From contig OZ231127.1 of assembly GCA_965153355.1 (NCBI GenBank), forward strand, positions 76,384,001 to 76,448,000: DNA of 64,000 nt, read 5' to 3'. Origin of the DNA: Flaccisagitta enflata (taxonomy: Eukaryota; Chaetognatha; Sagittoidea; Aphragmophora). Position 1 is the stretch's first letter. Every line of letters begins with the position of its first letter. The notes under the pieces are model-generated. The model had not been told where the DNA came from and did no database searches. It was given only the letters and a program-made list of their open reading frames with translations. The translations under genes and the position numbers were made by a program. Positions 63,945-64,000 of the stretch are shown in pieces.

Positions 63945-64000
63945 CCAACACCGCCCACACAAAAAGCGAATAAGATGGAGAGAGAGAGAGAGAGAGAGAG
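63945..64000. repeat. GA-linked dispersed repeat, cut by the window edge
   Basis: CAACACCGCCCACACAAAAA, GCGAATAAGATGGAGAGAG matches 32907-32945 and leads into (GA)n. Confidence 0.85.

Overview
This is eukaryotic, almost certainly animal (invertebrate), intergenic DNA. I find no intact protein gene, rRNA, tRNA or CRISPR array. Nearly every long open frame is a microsatellite or minisatellite read through without stops. The only recognisable protein remnant is the C-terminal end of a LINE reverse transcriptase (9173-9672, minus), broken by an internal stop. Simple repeats are very dense: dozens of long (GA/CT)n, (CA/GT)n, (GAAA/TTTC)n, (GTT/CAA)n, (ATC)n, (GAA)n and (GACA)n tracts. A family of short elements resembling the Helitron/Helentron-type elements with tetranucleotide cores known from molluscs and insects suggests a lophotrochozoan or other invertebrate. 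I cannot name the species.

Layout. 1-17800: minisatellites (255-836; 11-bp units 5955-6376; 28-bp units 7950-8862), a G-rich block, a LINE fragment, and a 768-bp Tc1/mariner-type MITE (10240-11007). 17826-32628 (copy A) and 40785-55783 (copy B) are a direct segmental duplication of about 15 kb, roughly 88-97% identical by eye outside simple repeats. Between them lie an 81-bp satellite (about 34380-38818) and a 375-bp tandem repeat (39141-40620). 55784-64000 holds a 21-bp palindromic array, triplet repeats, a composite element with two fold-back cores (60205-61378) and more microsatellites.

The duplication is informative because each copy supplies the empty site for insertions in the other. 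Copy A alone carries a 528-bp fold-back element, two TA-flanked MITEs and several Helitron-like elements. Copy B alone carries a 1493-bp element with an 8-bp target duplication, several Helitron-like elements, a 68-bp mini-insertion and a LINE 3' tail. The two copies are either a real tandem duplication followed by bursts of transposition, or two divergent haplotypes placed side by side by the assembler.

The most interesting system is the Helitron-like family (about 20 copies here). Each copy sits in an oligo-T tract. It starts with a hairpin tag AGnnGCG..., carries a (GTCG/GTCC/GTTG)n core, and has near its other end an exact reverse complement of its own 5' tag, followed by a small terminal hairpin and TTG-TTT. 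The tag sequence differs from copy to copy but its partner changes with it, so the two ends co-vary.
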